Assembly: GCA_025765595.1 (NCBI GenBank)
Contig: JAIVFH010000110.1
Span: 43,868 to 107,867 of the forward strand
DNA: 64,000 nucleotides
Origin: Obelidium mucronatum
Taxonomy: Eukaryota; Chytridiomycota; Chytridiomycetes; Chytridiales; Chytriomycetaceae
Direction of reading: 5' to 3'
Shown here: in pieces, positions 56,113 to 64,000 of the stretch
Layout: every line of letters starts with the position of its first letter
Numbering within the stretch: position 1 is the first letter of the stretch
Position numbers and translations under genes: made by a program
Notes under the pieces: generated by a model
Database searches by the model: none
Told to the model about the DNA's origin: nothing
What the model saw: only the letters and a program-made list of their open reading frames with translations

Positions 56113-59100
56113 ATGTCCTCGCAGCGCGGATCGATCGCGCCACCGGCGGCCGACAGCGACGACGAGCGCGCGCCGAGTCCGAATGCGGCGGACGGCGAAG
56201 AAACGGCGGCGGCGCTGCTCAGCCAGGTGCTGCGCGCGTCGCACGAGCAGCTCGACGCGGAAAAGGAAAAAGAAAAAGAAAAAGAAAAGAAGAAAAAGAA
56301 AAAGTCGCGCAGAAACTCGGACGCGGACGCGCTCGGGGACGCCAGCGACGCCGACCCCGCAGAGCAGCCCGCAAACTCCCTGGGCGTCCCGCTGCCGCCG
56401 CCCGGGCTCGGCGCGTCCCTCAGCTCGAGCAGCATCAACGTCAACGCAGCAGCAGCGTCGAGGAACGCGTCGCTGCTGGCGAATGTGAACGTGGACTTCA
56501 CGGCGGACTTGATTCCAGTCACCGAAGAAACAATGTCTGAAATACAAATGACCCTCAAAACACTTGCGCAGATCGGCAACGAAGAAAGTGATCAACTGAA
56601 CGAAGTGGAGGGCGCAATGCGAGATAGAGAGCTGCTACTCTTGGTCAAGTCGGAATATGAAAAGTTGCAGAAATTGTTCATGCAAGGGCGAAAGAATGAG
56701 CAGGAGCTGCTCAATAAATGCAAAGACGTGACTGGACAAATGATGTCCAATTCTGTTAAAGTTCAGGCTGCATTGAAGCTCTCTCAAAATGATCGTAGCA
56801 CCATTGCCAGTTTAAAGAAGGAAGTAAAACGGGCTTGGAAGATGGTCGAAGCAGCTGGAGAAAAAGAGCAGAAAGCGAAAGATGCTATAGGTCGACTCAA
56901 AATTGAAATCAACAAGATGCGGCATGGAGGAATGGGTAGCAACAGTGAAGGCGGTGCCGATGGAGATGGAGACTATGATGACGATTACGCACCCGCGGAT
57001 ACAGGCCTTGATAAGATGATGGGATTACAAATGGAGCAAGAAATGCAAATCAGCAATTTGACCAAGGTTGGTTATTTTATTCTTTGCTTTTGAAAGACAC
57101 GCGGTTGCTAAAAAATCCACAACCCATACATTAATATAGGAAAAAGGATTTCTCGCAAACCAAAACGATCAACTGCTCACCAATGTCGCCACCCTTCGGT
57201 CGGAAATTACGGACCTCACAAACAAACTTACAACCCTGAATCACGAGAAACAGACAACAGAAAAGAACTTGGCCTCCATAAAGGAACTCCTTGCTCAAAA
57301 GAAGGCAGACGAGGATCGAACCGCGAAAGCCCGAGATAAATTGGATGCAACCGTGAAATCCCTCACAGACACCTTGACCAAACGCGACCACGACATTTCA
57401 ATGAAAATTTCCGAAACCAAATCATTAAAAGAAGTTATATCTCGCTTAGAAACAATGGTCAAGGAAGATAAATTGAAAGCAGAAAAAGAGACGATGGAAA
57501 AGGACAAACTGTTTGCCAAATACAACAAACTACAAACAGAGTACGATCAGCAGCATATTGATTTAACAAGGCTGAAATCTGAGAACCAAGATCAATTTAT
57601 GGACTTGAAAACATGGGAAACTGAATTGACAAAGTACAAGGAAGAGTTTAAAGCTATGGTTCGTCTCAAGGATGGTTTGACCAAGCGCATCAAAATGATG
57701 GAGGAGGCCAAAATGGAAGCCGAAGTTGATCGAGACAATTTAAGGGTATGGCACTTTTTTTTCTGTGTGTTTGTCCGCAATAACAGATAATTATTGGCTT
57801 TCAGGGTCAAAACCTGCATGTGACATACGAGCGCGACACCATGAAGAAACAAATCGAATCCAACAAAAAGGAAATCGAAAGTCTGGGCCGCGAACGCGAC
57901 ATTGCTCAAAAAAACTTTGTTCGTGCCACTGGCGCTACTCAAAAACAAATCAATTCAATGAAACTCGCAGATCAAACAAAAAGAAATTTGGAGCAAGAAA
58001 TTAGCAACTATAAGGAAGAAGCGTCCAAAATGAGAAAGGTCTTTTTTTCGTCGACATCTCTTTTTTTTTGTTTGAAACTAATACCTATTTAGCTCATCTA
58101 TTCCTTGGAAAAAGACAGAGATCGACATGTAAACGAAGCCTCTAAAGTAACCGCAGAACTTGTCTCCAAAGATGAAGATGTGAAAATCAAGGACATCATG
58201 TTGTATGATGCGAGGAAAAAGATGGATGAATTTGAGCGAAAACTCAAGGAACAACAAGTGAGAAGTACCATCTTTTTTCAAATATTGCTCGCTCTAGTAA
58301 TAACTTTTGTCTATTTTCTTTTTTGTTTTTGGTCAGTCGCTTTATGAAAATGTGCGAGCAGATAGAAACCTGTATTCCAAAAATCTGATTGAATCCCAAG
58401 ACGAAATCAACGAGATGAAAAGAAAACTCAAAATCATGACACATCAGATTGAGCAATTGAAGGAAGAAATTGGCAATAAGGAAGCTGGTAATAAGGATAA
58501 AACCAACCTTCAACAAAAAAAAAAAAGACTGACTTGACAAAAAAAAAACAACAGCTCTTGCAAAAGAGAATTTGGAACATGCAAAACTAGATAAAGATAA
58601 AGAGGCGCTCTCTGCCACGATTGATAAAATGAAGCAGCAGATCGCAGACTTGGACCAAACTCTCCTCAACCAAAAGGCAGAAGAAAATAAACTAAAGCAC
58701 ATTATTGATGAGGCAGACGCAGACCGTGTAAAGCAAAAGAAGGAATACGATATCATTGTTCAAGAAAGAGTATGTATCATTATGTCTCTTCAGGCCAACA
58801 TGCTAACACCTCTGTTTTCTTTTCTTTTCTTTTTTTCTTCTTAAGGATATCATTGGAACACAACTCATCCGCCGAAACGATGAAATCTCCCTCCTTTACG
58901 AAAAAATCAAAATCCAAGCTTCCACTTTAAACAAGGGCGAAATCCAATATCGTGAACGTCTCGAAGACATTCGAGTGTTGCGTCTTGAAATCAAAAAACT
59001 GCGCCGTGAAAAGGCGATTCTTCAAACTGAAACTCAGAATGTGGAAGGACTCAAGAACGAGTTGTTTAAGCTCCAACGCGAGATTCTGAGAGAAAAAACG

Positions 59101-60002
59101 AGGGTTCGCGTGTTGGAAGGTAAAAAAAAGAAAATATTTGTGTTTTTTGTGAAGAGAGAGTGCCAACTTCCCCTTCTTTTTTTTCTTTGTCCCCATCTTT
59201 GCAAATTAGAGGAACTTGAGTCTCCAATGAATATTCATCGATGGAGGAAGCTATCTGGCTCTGATCCAAGCACTTATGAACTGATTACAAAGATTCAAAC
59301 ACTTCAAAAGCGGCTTATTGCCAAAACGGAGGAGGTTCTAGAAAAGGAGCTCGTAATCAACCAAAAAGAGAAACTCTACCGAGAAGTGAAGGATGTATTG
59401 CAAAGACAGCCTGGACCCGAAGTAGTTGAAGAGTTAAGAGTCGTTAAAGATGCAGTCCGAGTCAAAATGAGAGAATGCAAGGTTCGCATAAGAAAGAAAA
59501 AAAATCACTTGCTGAACTCAGTTCAACTCAAATTTCATCAACACAGGCACTCGCATCTGAGCTTAACATGTATCATTCCCAAGTAAATGAATACAAATTC
59601 GAAATCGATCGCCTGACACGAGATCAACAAGAGTTGAAAAAGAAATACTACGAGCAAAAAAAGAAGGAACGCGAAGACAGACTACGGAAGCAAAGATATG
59701 AACATTCTAGTAGTCAACATCCAGGCGGAGTTGTCAGTGAACGTATGGGAGGGCTCGTTGGCCTTTTTGGCGATCAAGCCATTGGTGTCACGATGATGGA
59801 TCCCCAACTGTTCAATCCAAAGCATCACCACCGGCTAGCAGGGATGCCCATAATTAAACCCAATCTGAATTTCACAAACAAGAAATACAGTGGTGGTGGA
59901 TTTAATATGGCCATGTTCTCCTCAGGGATTCAGCACAATATTGAATCGCTGGATTCGACGGGCTCTAATGCAGTTACAAAACTGCCTGAGTTGCAAGCTT
60001 AA
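56113..60002 (+). CDS. CFAP58: CFAP58 (CCDC147) flagellar coiled-coil protein
   Basis: Starts MSSQRGSIAPPAADSDDERA in a GC-rich first exon with a Lys/Glu run. Almost continuous coiled coil follows over about nine exons, all joined in frame by short introns: EKGFLANQNDQLLTNVATLR, TYERDTMKKQIESNKKEIES, LEKDRDRHVNEASKVTAELV, KENLEHAKLDKDKEALSATI, DIIGTQLIRRNDEISLLYEK. The diagnostic CFAP58 block LEEELESPMNIHRWRKLSGS, DPSTYELITKIQTLQKRLI, LQRQPGPEVVEEL and ALASELNMYHSQVNEYKFEI is near the end. The C-terminal tail is Gly/Ser/Asn-rich. Role by family: axoneme and flagellum assembly, needed only in flagellated stages. Third flagellar gene of the window. Confidence 0.9.
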
Positions 60003-60064
60003 TTGAATAAAGAACTATATTAGATCTATAACTAATGATGTCTAATTGTTGTGAAAATAAAAAC

Positions 60065-60137
60065 TGGAGATTGGGGGCATCGATCCCCCTGCCTCTCGCA
60101 TGCAAAGCGAGCGCTCTGCCATCTGAGCTAAATCCCC
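60065..60137 (-). tRNA. tRNA-Ala (anticodon TGC)
   Basis: The minus strand begins GGGGATTTAGCTCAGATGGC and carries the A-box, an anticodon loop with TTTGCAT (anticodon TGC), a B-box-like GGGGATCGATGCCCC and a 3' end AATCTCC-A. The acceptor stem GGGGATT pairs with AATCTCC with one G-T pair. CCA is not encoded and there is no intron. A T5 run (GTTTTTATTTT) immediately downstream is a Pol III terminator. Confidence 0.93.
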
Positions 60138-60216
60138 ATACTATCACGGGCGAAAATAGTGTTTATAATCATTAACAGACATTTCTGCCTGTGGCTGATT
60201 GTGGGGTTAAAAAACC

Positions 60217-60300
60217 TTACTTCTTGCGACGAATCTTACAAGTGTAAACAGCAAATGCACCATTTAGAACTAAAAATAAGAGATTATCAAAAAGAGACAT
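60217..60300 (-). CDS. Possible 27-residue single-span micro-ORF
   Basis: Minus-strand frame MSLFDNLLFLVLNGAFAVYT followed by a basic CKIRRKK end and TAA: one hydrophobic span with a positively charged tail. This is plausible for a small membrane peptide, but short frames like this arise by chance and no relative is known to me. Lies between tRNA-Ala and a receptor fragment. Confidence 0.25.
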   Translation of the reverse strand: MSLFDNLLFLVLNGAFAVYTCKIRRKK

Positions 60301-60308
60301 TCTTTTAG

Positions 60309-60420
60309 AACATTATTTTCGATGACAGGATTCAAAGTGACAAGTGACGCGAAGCTCAGTTTGTGGTTTAGTGCCTGTGTTTGGCAAAGCCCTCGGATGT
60401 CGCGGCTTAATACTGTGCTT
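60309..60420 (+). pseudogene. Decayed class C 7TM receptor fragment
   Basis: IIFDDR followed, after a one-base shift, by FKVTSDAKLSLW matches the third-loop region of the 21638-24838 receptor (IIFDEK...KVPTDAKLSLW). Nothing else of a receptor is present around it, so it is an isolated remnant. Confidence 0.6.
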
Positions 60421-60643
60421 TTGTTCCTGTTATACCGATTGTGCATCCATGCTTTCGGCCATCTTGTCGCACCACTGTACGGCCCATGTTCAATGATAAA
60501 AGATGCTTGTTAATCATTTTCTGCGTTCAATTGGTTCTATTTCAGTTGTGAAATGACGCTTTTTTACAGCTTGTGCTGTTGTTGCAATTTGTCTCAACTC
60601 CAGTTTTTTGATAACTTCCACTTTATTTTGCAACAGTTTTTTT

Positions 60644-61314
60644 TTACACAAGATGCCACATGATTCCGATAGCCAAAGCTTTCTGTGTGTCGTAGCGCTA
60701 TGAAAGACAATGTTTATCCGACTCATTTTCAATTTAATCAAAAAAAAGGTTGGGTGGCCCCAATTAAAAACCAATTTACCATTGTGTCATTCAAATACGC
60801 GTTAGGAGACTCTTCATGTTCGGAAGCCTTGTTCTGAAGAGCTTTCAAAAGCATGTCGGCAATATTTTCAGGTCTATTAGCGAGTTCACGGAAGGTGTCA
60901 ATGAGTGTAGCAATGTCGCCTTTTTCAACAGCCTGATCCAAGAGCTCCACTTGATCAGTAGGGAGGACACTGGTTGGTACATAGCGGTAGGCGATCTGGA
61001 GGTCTTTCAAAGGAGTGCTGTCAGCAGGAAACTTGAAGGGAAAGCCTTCCTTTGCTGCAGCCCTCTGCTGAATTCGATAGAGTTTGGCATGCGCTTCGAC
61101 GAGCTGATCGGCCTCCCATTCTCTTTTGGCCACAGCTTTGGCCTTGGCCTCAATAGTTGCTTCCAGGAGCTTCTTCTCAGCTTGGAGTTCTTGCACTCTT
61201 ACGTCCAAACTTTCGACTTCACTCGGTGGCAAGCTCGGCAGGGGTTTGTCAGTATTGGCAACTGTATTAAATCTGTTCAGCGAATAGTTCCCAAACGAGG
61301 CACTTACAATTCAT
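60644..61314 (-). CDS. Module gene C, copy 3 (C3)
   Basis: ATG on 61312-61314. Exon 1 is only MN plus one base; a 46-nt intron (61262-61307) joins it to ANTDKPLPSLPPSEVESL. A coiled coil follows (VQELQAEKKLLEATIEAKAK), then the same domain as C2: QQRAAAKEGFPFKFPADSTP, DLQIAYRYVPTSVLPTDQVE, ALQNKASEHEESPNAYLNDT. The second intron (60698-60779) is at the same codon as in C2 and leads to RYDTQKALAIGIMWHLV and a TAA at 60644-60646. The coiled-coil half differs much more from C2 than the C-terminal domain, which argues that the domain is under selection. Family unknown. Confidence 0.82.
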
Positions 61315-61366
61315 TAGTGCAATTGGATAGTCTGTTTTCTCGCTTTAATTGAACAAATTTGCACCA

Positions 61367-61945
61367 ATGAACTCCAGATTGCAGACACTCTGCTACAGTC
61401 GAGCCGTAATGCAGCACAGTGTAGAGCTACTTGTTCTCTGCGGAGGGATCAGCGTCTCTTCAGTGCAGTGGCTCGAAACAGACACACCGAACAAGACTTT
61501 TACTGTTGATTGCGATGGTTATGTTGCCGGAAACGCTGCTGTGTTTTTTGATCATGCGAACTTCCATCAACAAACCAAAAGAGAGTGTGCTCTGGCATGC
61601 CTTTATCGGTGAGCTAGATCGATCGGCAACACCAAGTTCTAACCAAACAATCACAAGCCTTACGGATGCTCTATCCCGCTTCCAGGATATCAATAACCCC
61701 AACTCTCCTCGCACTTCTCAGGGATCGCTTGTGCATATGGACGGCTATGTACCAGCACTCATCCCTGCCACTTGTGACTTTAGATATAGCTACTATCCAA
61801 GAATACGTCAATCTGTTGGGCGCAATGATTTTTACCAAACTACTGTTCTTGTCCTGGAAGAGTCACTGATCCACATTGACCGCATTGTTCTTGCCTCTTT
61901 CGAGACTGTCAAGATGGACAAGCATTTTGACGTTGCGTTTATTAA
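61367..61945 (+). pseudogene. Module gene A, copy 3, 5' part
   Basis: Begins MNSRLQTLCYSRAVMQ like A1 and A2, with the same intron (61609-61657, GTGAGC...ACAAG) and LTDALSRFQDINNPN. Within exon 2 the homologous frame changes and returns (about 61766-61812: LPLVTLDIATIQEY lies in the +1 frame). After FETVKMDKHFDVAF similarity to A1/A2 fades near 61945 and the rest of the gene is missing on this strand. Compensating indels plus truncation mark it as a pseudogene. Confidence 0.8.
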
Positions 61946-62099
61946 ATCTGATTCTTCTGATCAACATATGTCAAGCATCTGTCAAGCCGTTCAAATCCTA
62001 TCTTACTTAAGTGCAGTATACGCACTCCCGGTGAAGGACACACAGAGGTTCAAAGAAGAGCCACGATTCGACGAATTATCTTGTTTATTCCAACAACCG

Positions 62100-62505
62100 C
62101 TAATTCTCCACGTTAAGCCCCCAGTATCCAGCAGGGTAAACATGCTCCCAGCCAAAATTGGAAGGAGAGCATTTTGAAATTTGAAAGCCAAACACGAATT
62201 TCAATGCCCGACCCTTGGTCATTGCCACTGACACAACCCCGCGCAACGTTGTCTCGTCTGCAAATCTGACCACGACGCTTGCACCAACCATCTTGGATGG
62301 GTGTTCTCCTTGCCAATTCAGGTTGTAGTCAAAGAATTTAAAGACAGCCCCCATATCAATCTTATGTTCCATCCATTTCTTGACCGGTGTCGTACGATTG
62401 CAGATTTCGACAGTGAACGTGGGTCTACTGTCTGGTGAAGAATTGAAATACTCAGCCACACAGAATTGGGAATCAGCTTGTTTCAAAAAATCATTTGGAG
62501 TACGG
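62100..62505 (-). pseudogene. Module gene A, copy 3, inverted 3' part
   Basis: The minus strand codes the A C-terminus from TPNDFLKQADSQFCVAEYF to GYWGLNVEN and keeps the A-type 3' flank (GGTTGTTGGAATAAA) down to about 62050. It is open over its length but has no start or 5' half: similarity stops abruptly at about 62505. With the plus-strand 5' part it forms a tail-to-tail pair, so an inversion or a second truncated copy is needed to explain it. Confidence 0.8.
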
Positions 62506-62536
62506 TGGTTAGTATGCTCTTTTCGATTTCCAGCTT

Positions 62537-62634
62537 AAAGCACCCCGGTGTAACGACAAAAGCACCCCGGTGTATCGACAAAAGCACCCCGGTGTATCGA
62601 CAGAAGCACCCCAGTGTAACGACAAAAGCACCCC
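62537..62634 (+). repeat. 22-bp minisatellite, about 4.4 copies
   Basis: Tandem unit AGCACCCCGGTGTAACGACA plus AA, with starts at 62539, 62561, 62583, 62605 and 62627, exactly 22 bp apart; a few substitutions (TAACG/TATCG, CGGTG/CAGTG). It begins about 30 bp beyond the break point of the inverted A3 fragment. Confidence 0.92.
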
Positions 62635-62639
62635 CATCA

Positions 62640-63190
62640 TGCTCATGCAACAAAAGCAAACCAACACAAAGAAAATCAAAGCTCTCTTTATTAATAAATG
62701 ATACTTTCTTGCTGCAATTGACAAGAGAGAGCCTGGGATATCTCTGAACAGTACATCGAAACTCACCGCTGCATAAGAACCTGTCAGTTTGAATTGATGG
62801 CATTCCTGAAATGGGAAAACGCAACATTCAGGAAAACTACGCAAGGACAACTGCAGTCAAAACCTGTCAATAATAATAGATGGTGTTTTGTGAACCTTAC
62901 GATAACTTATACCACAACTAACCTGCAACACAGCTATTCGGTGGTATCGATCGAAGCTTCAATCGACGTCTTGAGGCTGAGCGAGTACCTCCAGCTATCT
63001 AGCGATGGTTTCGAAGTATGATAATGCTGATGACGCCCGGGTTATCGGCAGCTTCCAGCCCTGCTTTGACGACCCCTTTAAGGTGTCAGAGGATCTGCGT
63101 AGGGTCACAGGTGCGTATAGCACTCATTTCGTAGCGAGAATATTATTCTTTATTAACACTGTGATGTCCTGTATTTATAGGGCATTGCCT
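62640..63190. other. No supported gene; degenerate sequence between minisatellite and LTR region
   Basis: Short frames only. A minus-strand stretch upstream of a TTATTAATAAAG signal (about 62690-62830) could be the last exon of a decayed gene. A TATAAATACAG box (minus strand) lies near 63170-63180. Nothing further can be supported. Confidence 0.4.
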
Positions 63191-63195
63191 CATAT

Positions 63196-63536
63196 CTGAA
63201 ACACCCCCATGTTTCAGATAGCAAGCAGATACTCTCTAAACTACAACACCACCAAAGTGTGTATATAGTGTTTTATTCAATAAAGTATTCTAATACCTTT
63301 TTACCAATTCAATCTCCGGCTACATGCGCGACCCGGCGCTATGCCTCTTTTCCAATGTTGTACGCTCCGCATTCTCTACAGACTGCGACCGCATACACAT
63401 TGGCGATTGAATGTAAATACGTAAGATAATGTATTAAATAAACCAATTATACATTTATTCAGTGTTAAAACAATTAAATGACAATTCGATGTTGATTCAT
63501 CGAACACAGGTTCTGGACCAGCCAGATACTCTGTCA
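63196..63536. mobile_element. LTR-type sequence(s) flanking a Ty1/copia element, limits unclear
   Basis: On the minus strand, downstream of the copia pol end, a purine tract GGGGGAG (63537-63543) is followed by TGACAGAGTATC at 63536, a normal polypurine tract/3' LTR start. Further left, a TGAAACACCCCCATGTTTCA palindrome (63196-63215), a TATATA box and an AATAAA on the plus strand, ending ...GGCTACA near 63324, look like a second short LTR in the other orientation. Without the partner LTR neither end can be fixed. Confidence 0.4.
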
Positions 63537-63712
63537 CTCCCCCATGACATCAGCATCGGGTAAGTTGTCATCCAATTTTATAGAATATTCTTAGTGATTG
63601 ATCACAGGCCACCATGGCGCCGTGCGTGCGAGGGACTCGAACCCAGCTGCGATCATGAACTCAAAATGTCAAAGACAGTAAACGTCAAAACACACGAAAT
63701 AGTTCATCACTT

Positions 63713-64000
63713 TTATTCATCATCATCGATCGGATATATCGCGAGGTGAGCTTTGTCCTTTTGACCATCTCTTAGTTCCGAGAGTCGTCTCATCCCCAAC
63801 AACTCCAACAGTTTCCAATGTTGAGGCGCAGGAAGAGCTTTCGTCAAAACATCCGCTATCATCAAATCGGTCGGACAATATATGAGTCGAATAGTCCCAT
63901 TGTCTACGCTTTCACGTATGTAGTGGTTTTTGACTTCCATATGTTTAATCCTCGCATGATGTATAGGGTTCACCGCTATCGCAATAACCGCTTGATTGTC
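63713..64000 (-). CDS. Ty1/copia retrotransposon pol, RNase H C-terminus (partial, runs off the window)
   Basis: The minus strand reads [70 protein letters not shown]: the typical copia RNase H ending, with the DNQ-type start, the [12 protein letters not shown] block and the catalytic Asp in the MIADVLTK motif. It ends DDDE at the stop on 63713-63715. The rest of pol lies beyond position 64000. The frame shown has no disruptions. Confidence 0.88.
   Translation of the reverse strand, partial: DNQAVIAIAVNPIHHARIKHMEVKNHYIRESVDNGTIRLIYCPTDLMIADVLTKALPAPQHWKLLELLGMRRLSELRDGQKDKAHLAIYPIDDDE

Larger units (their letters stand above)
60644..62505. repeat. Dispersed A/B/C module, copy 3 (C3 intact, A3 broken, B lost)
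   Basis: C3 on the minus strand is directly divergent from the 5' part of A3 on the plus strand (53 bp between starts); B is absent. The 3' part of A lies in inverted orientation at 62100-62505, ending at a sharp break beside a 22-bp minisatellite. The copy is thus rearranged and partly dead, but keeps one apparently functional gene. Confidence 0.75.

Noticed and set aside
62537..62634. CRISPR-like array
   Set aside because: The repeats are directly adjacent with no spacers, and the genome is eukaryotic; it is a minisatellite.
63600..63650. Second tRNA gene
   Set aside because: Only a B-box-like core; acceptor and T stems do not pair.

Overview
The window is nuclear DNA of a zoosporic (flagellated) fungus, most likely a chytrid (Chytridiomycota). 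Genes are intron-rich, with short GT-AG introns (about 40-90 nt) that often carry a CTAAC/CTGAC-like branch point. Typical fungal genes (ATG3, a Bud4/anillin-like protein, PEX11, a transgelin, secreted GH114 and GH5 enzymes, Plavaka-type transposons) sit beside genes kept only by flagellated eukaryotes (DRC5/TCTE1, KAP3, CFAP58). The genus cannot be told from sequence alone.

Layout. 1-6000: a charged hypothetical protein, a glycine-zipper membrane protein and a class C GPCR-like receptor. 6100-7740: copy 1 of a dispersed gene module, called A/B/C here. 8335-16628: a Transformer-2-like SR splicing factor, then two tandem flagellar genes, DRC5 and KAP3. 16676-21475: a hypothetical gene and the only complete module copy (A2 divergent from B2-C2). 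21638-28062: a beta-helix/class C 7TM receptor and a neurochondrin-like gene, head to head, with a 971-bp TIR transposon between their 5' ends. 28216-37920: three GH114 enzymes; the last two are near-identical and flank a complete 4.9-kb Plavaka/CACTA-like transposon with its own divergent accessory gene. 38056-43914: PEX11, transgelin, Bud4-like. 44076-50940: six closely packed minus-strand genes (ATG3, a small membrane protein, GH5, three secreted Cys-rich/GPI-like proteins). 51115-60002: small membrane and low-complexity proteins, LAMTOR2, a FAXC-like GST-fold protein and CFAP58. 60065-64000: tRNA-Ala, a decayed receptor fragment, module copy 3 (C3 intact, A3 broken and partly inverted, B absent), a 22-bp minisatellite and the 3' part of a Ty1/copia element running off the right edge.

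The most unusual content is the A/B/C module: three proteins I cannot place in any known family, found three times in 64 kb with the same divergent layout and different states of decay. A second oddity is technical or biological: about fifteen conserved ORFs continue only after skipping exactly one base, always in the +1 sense and mostly next to homopolymers. Affected genes are given with the shift noted and have not been repaired.
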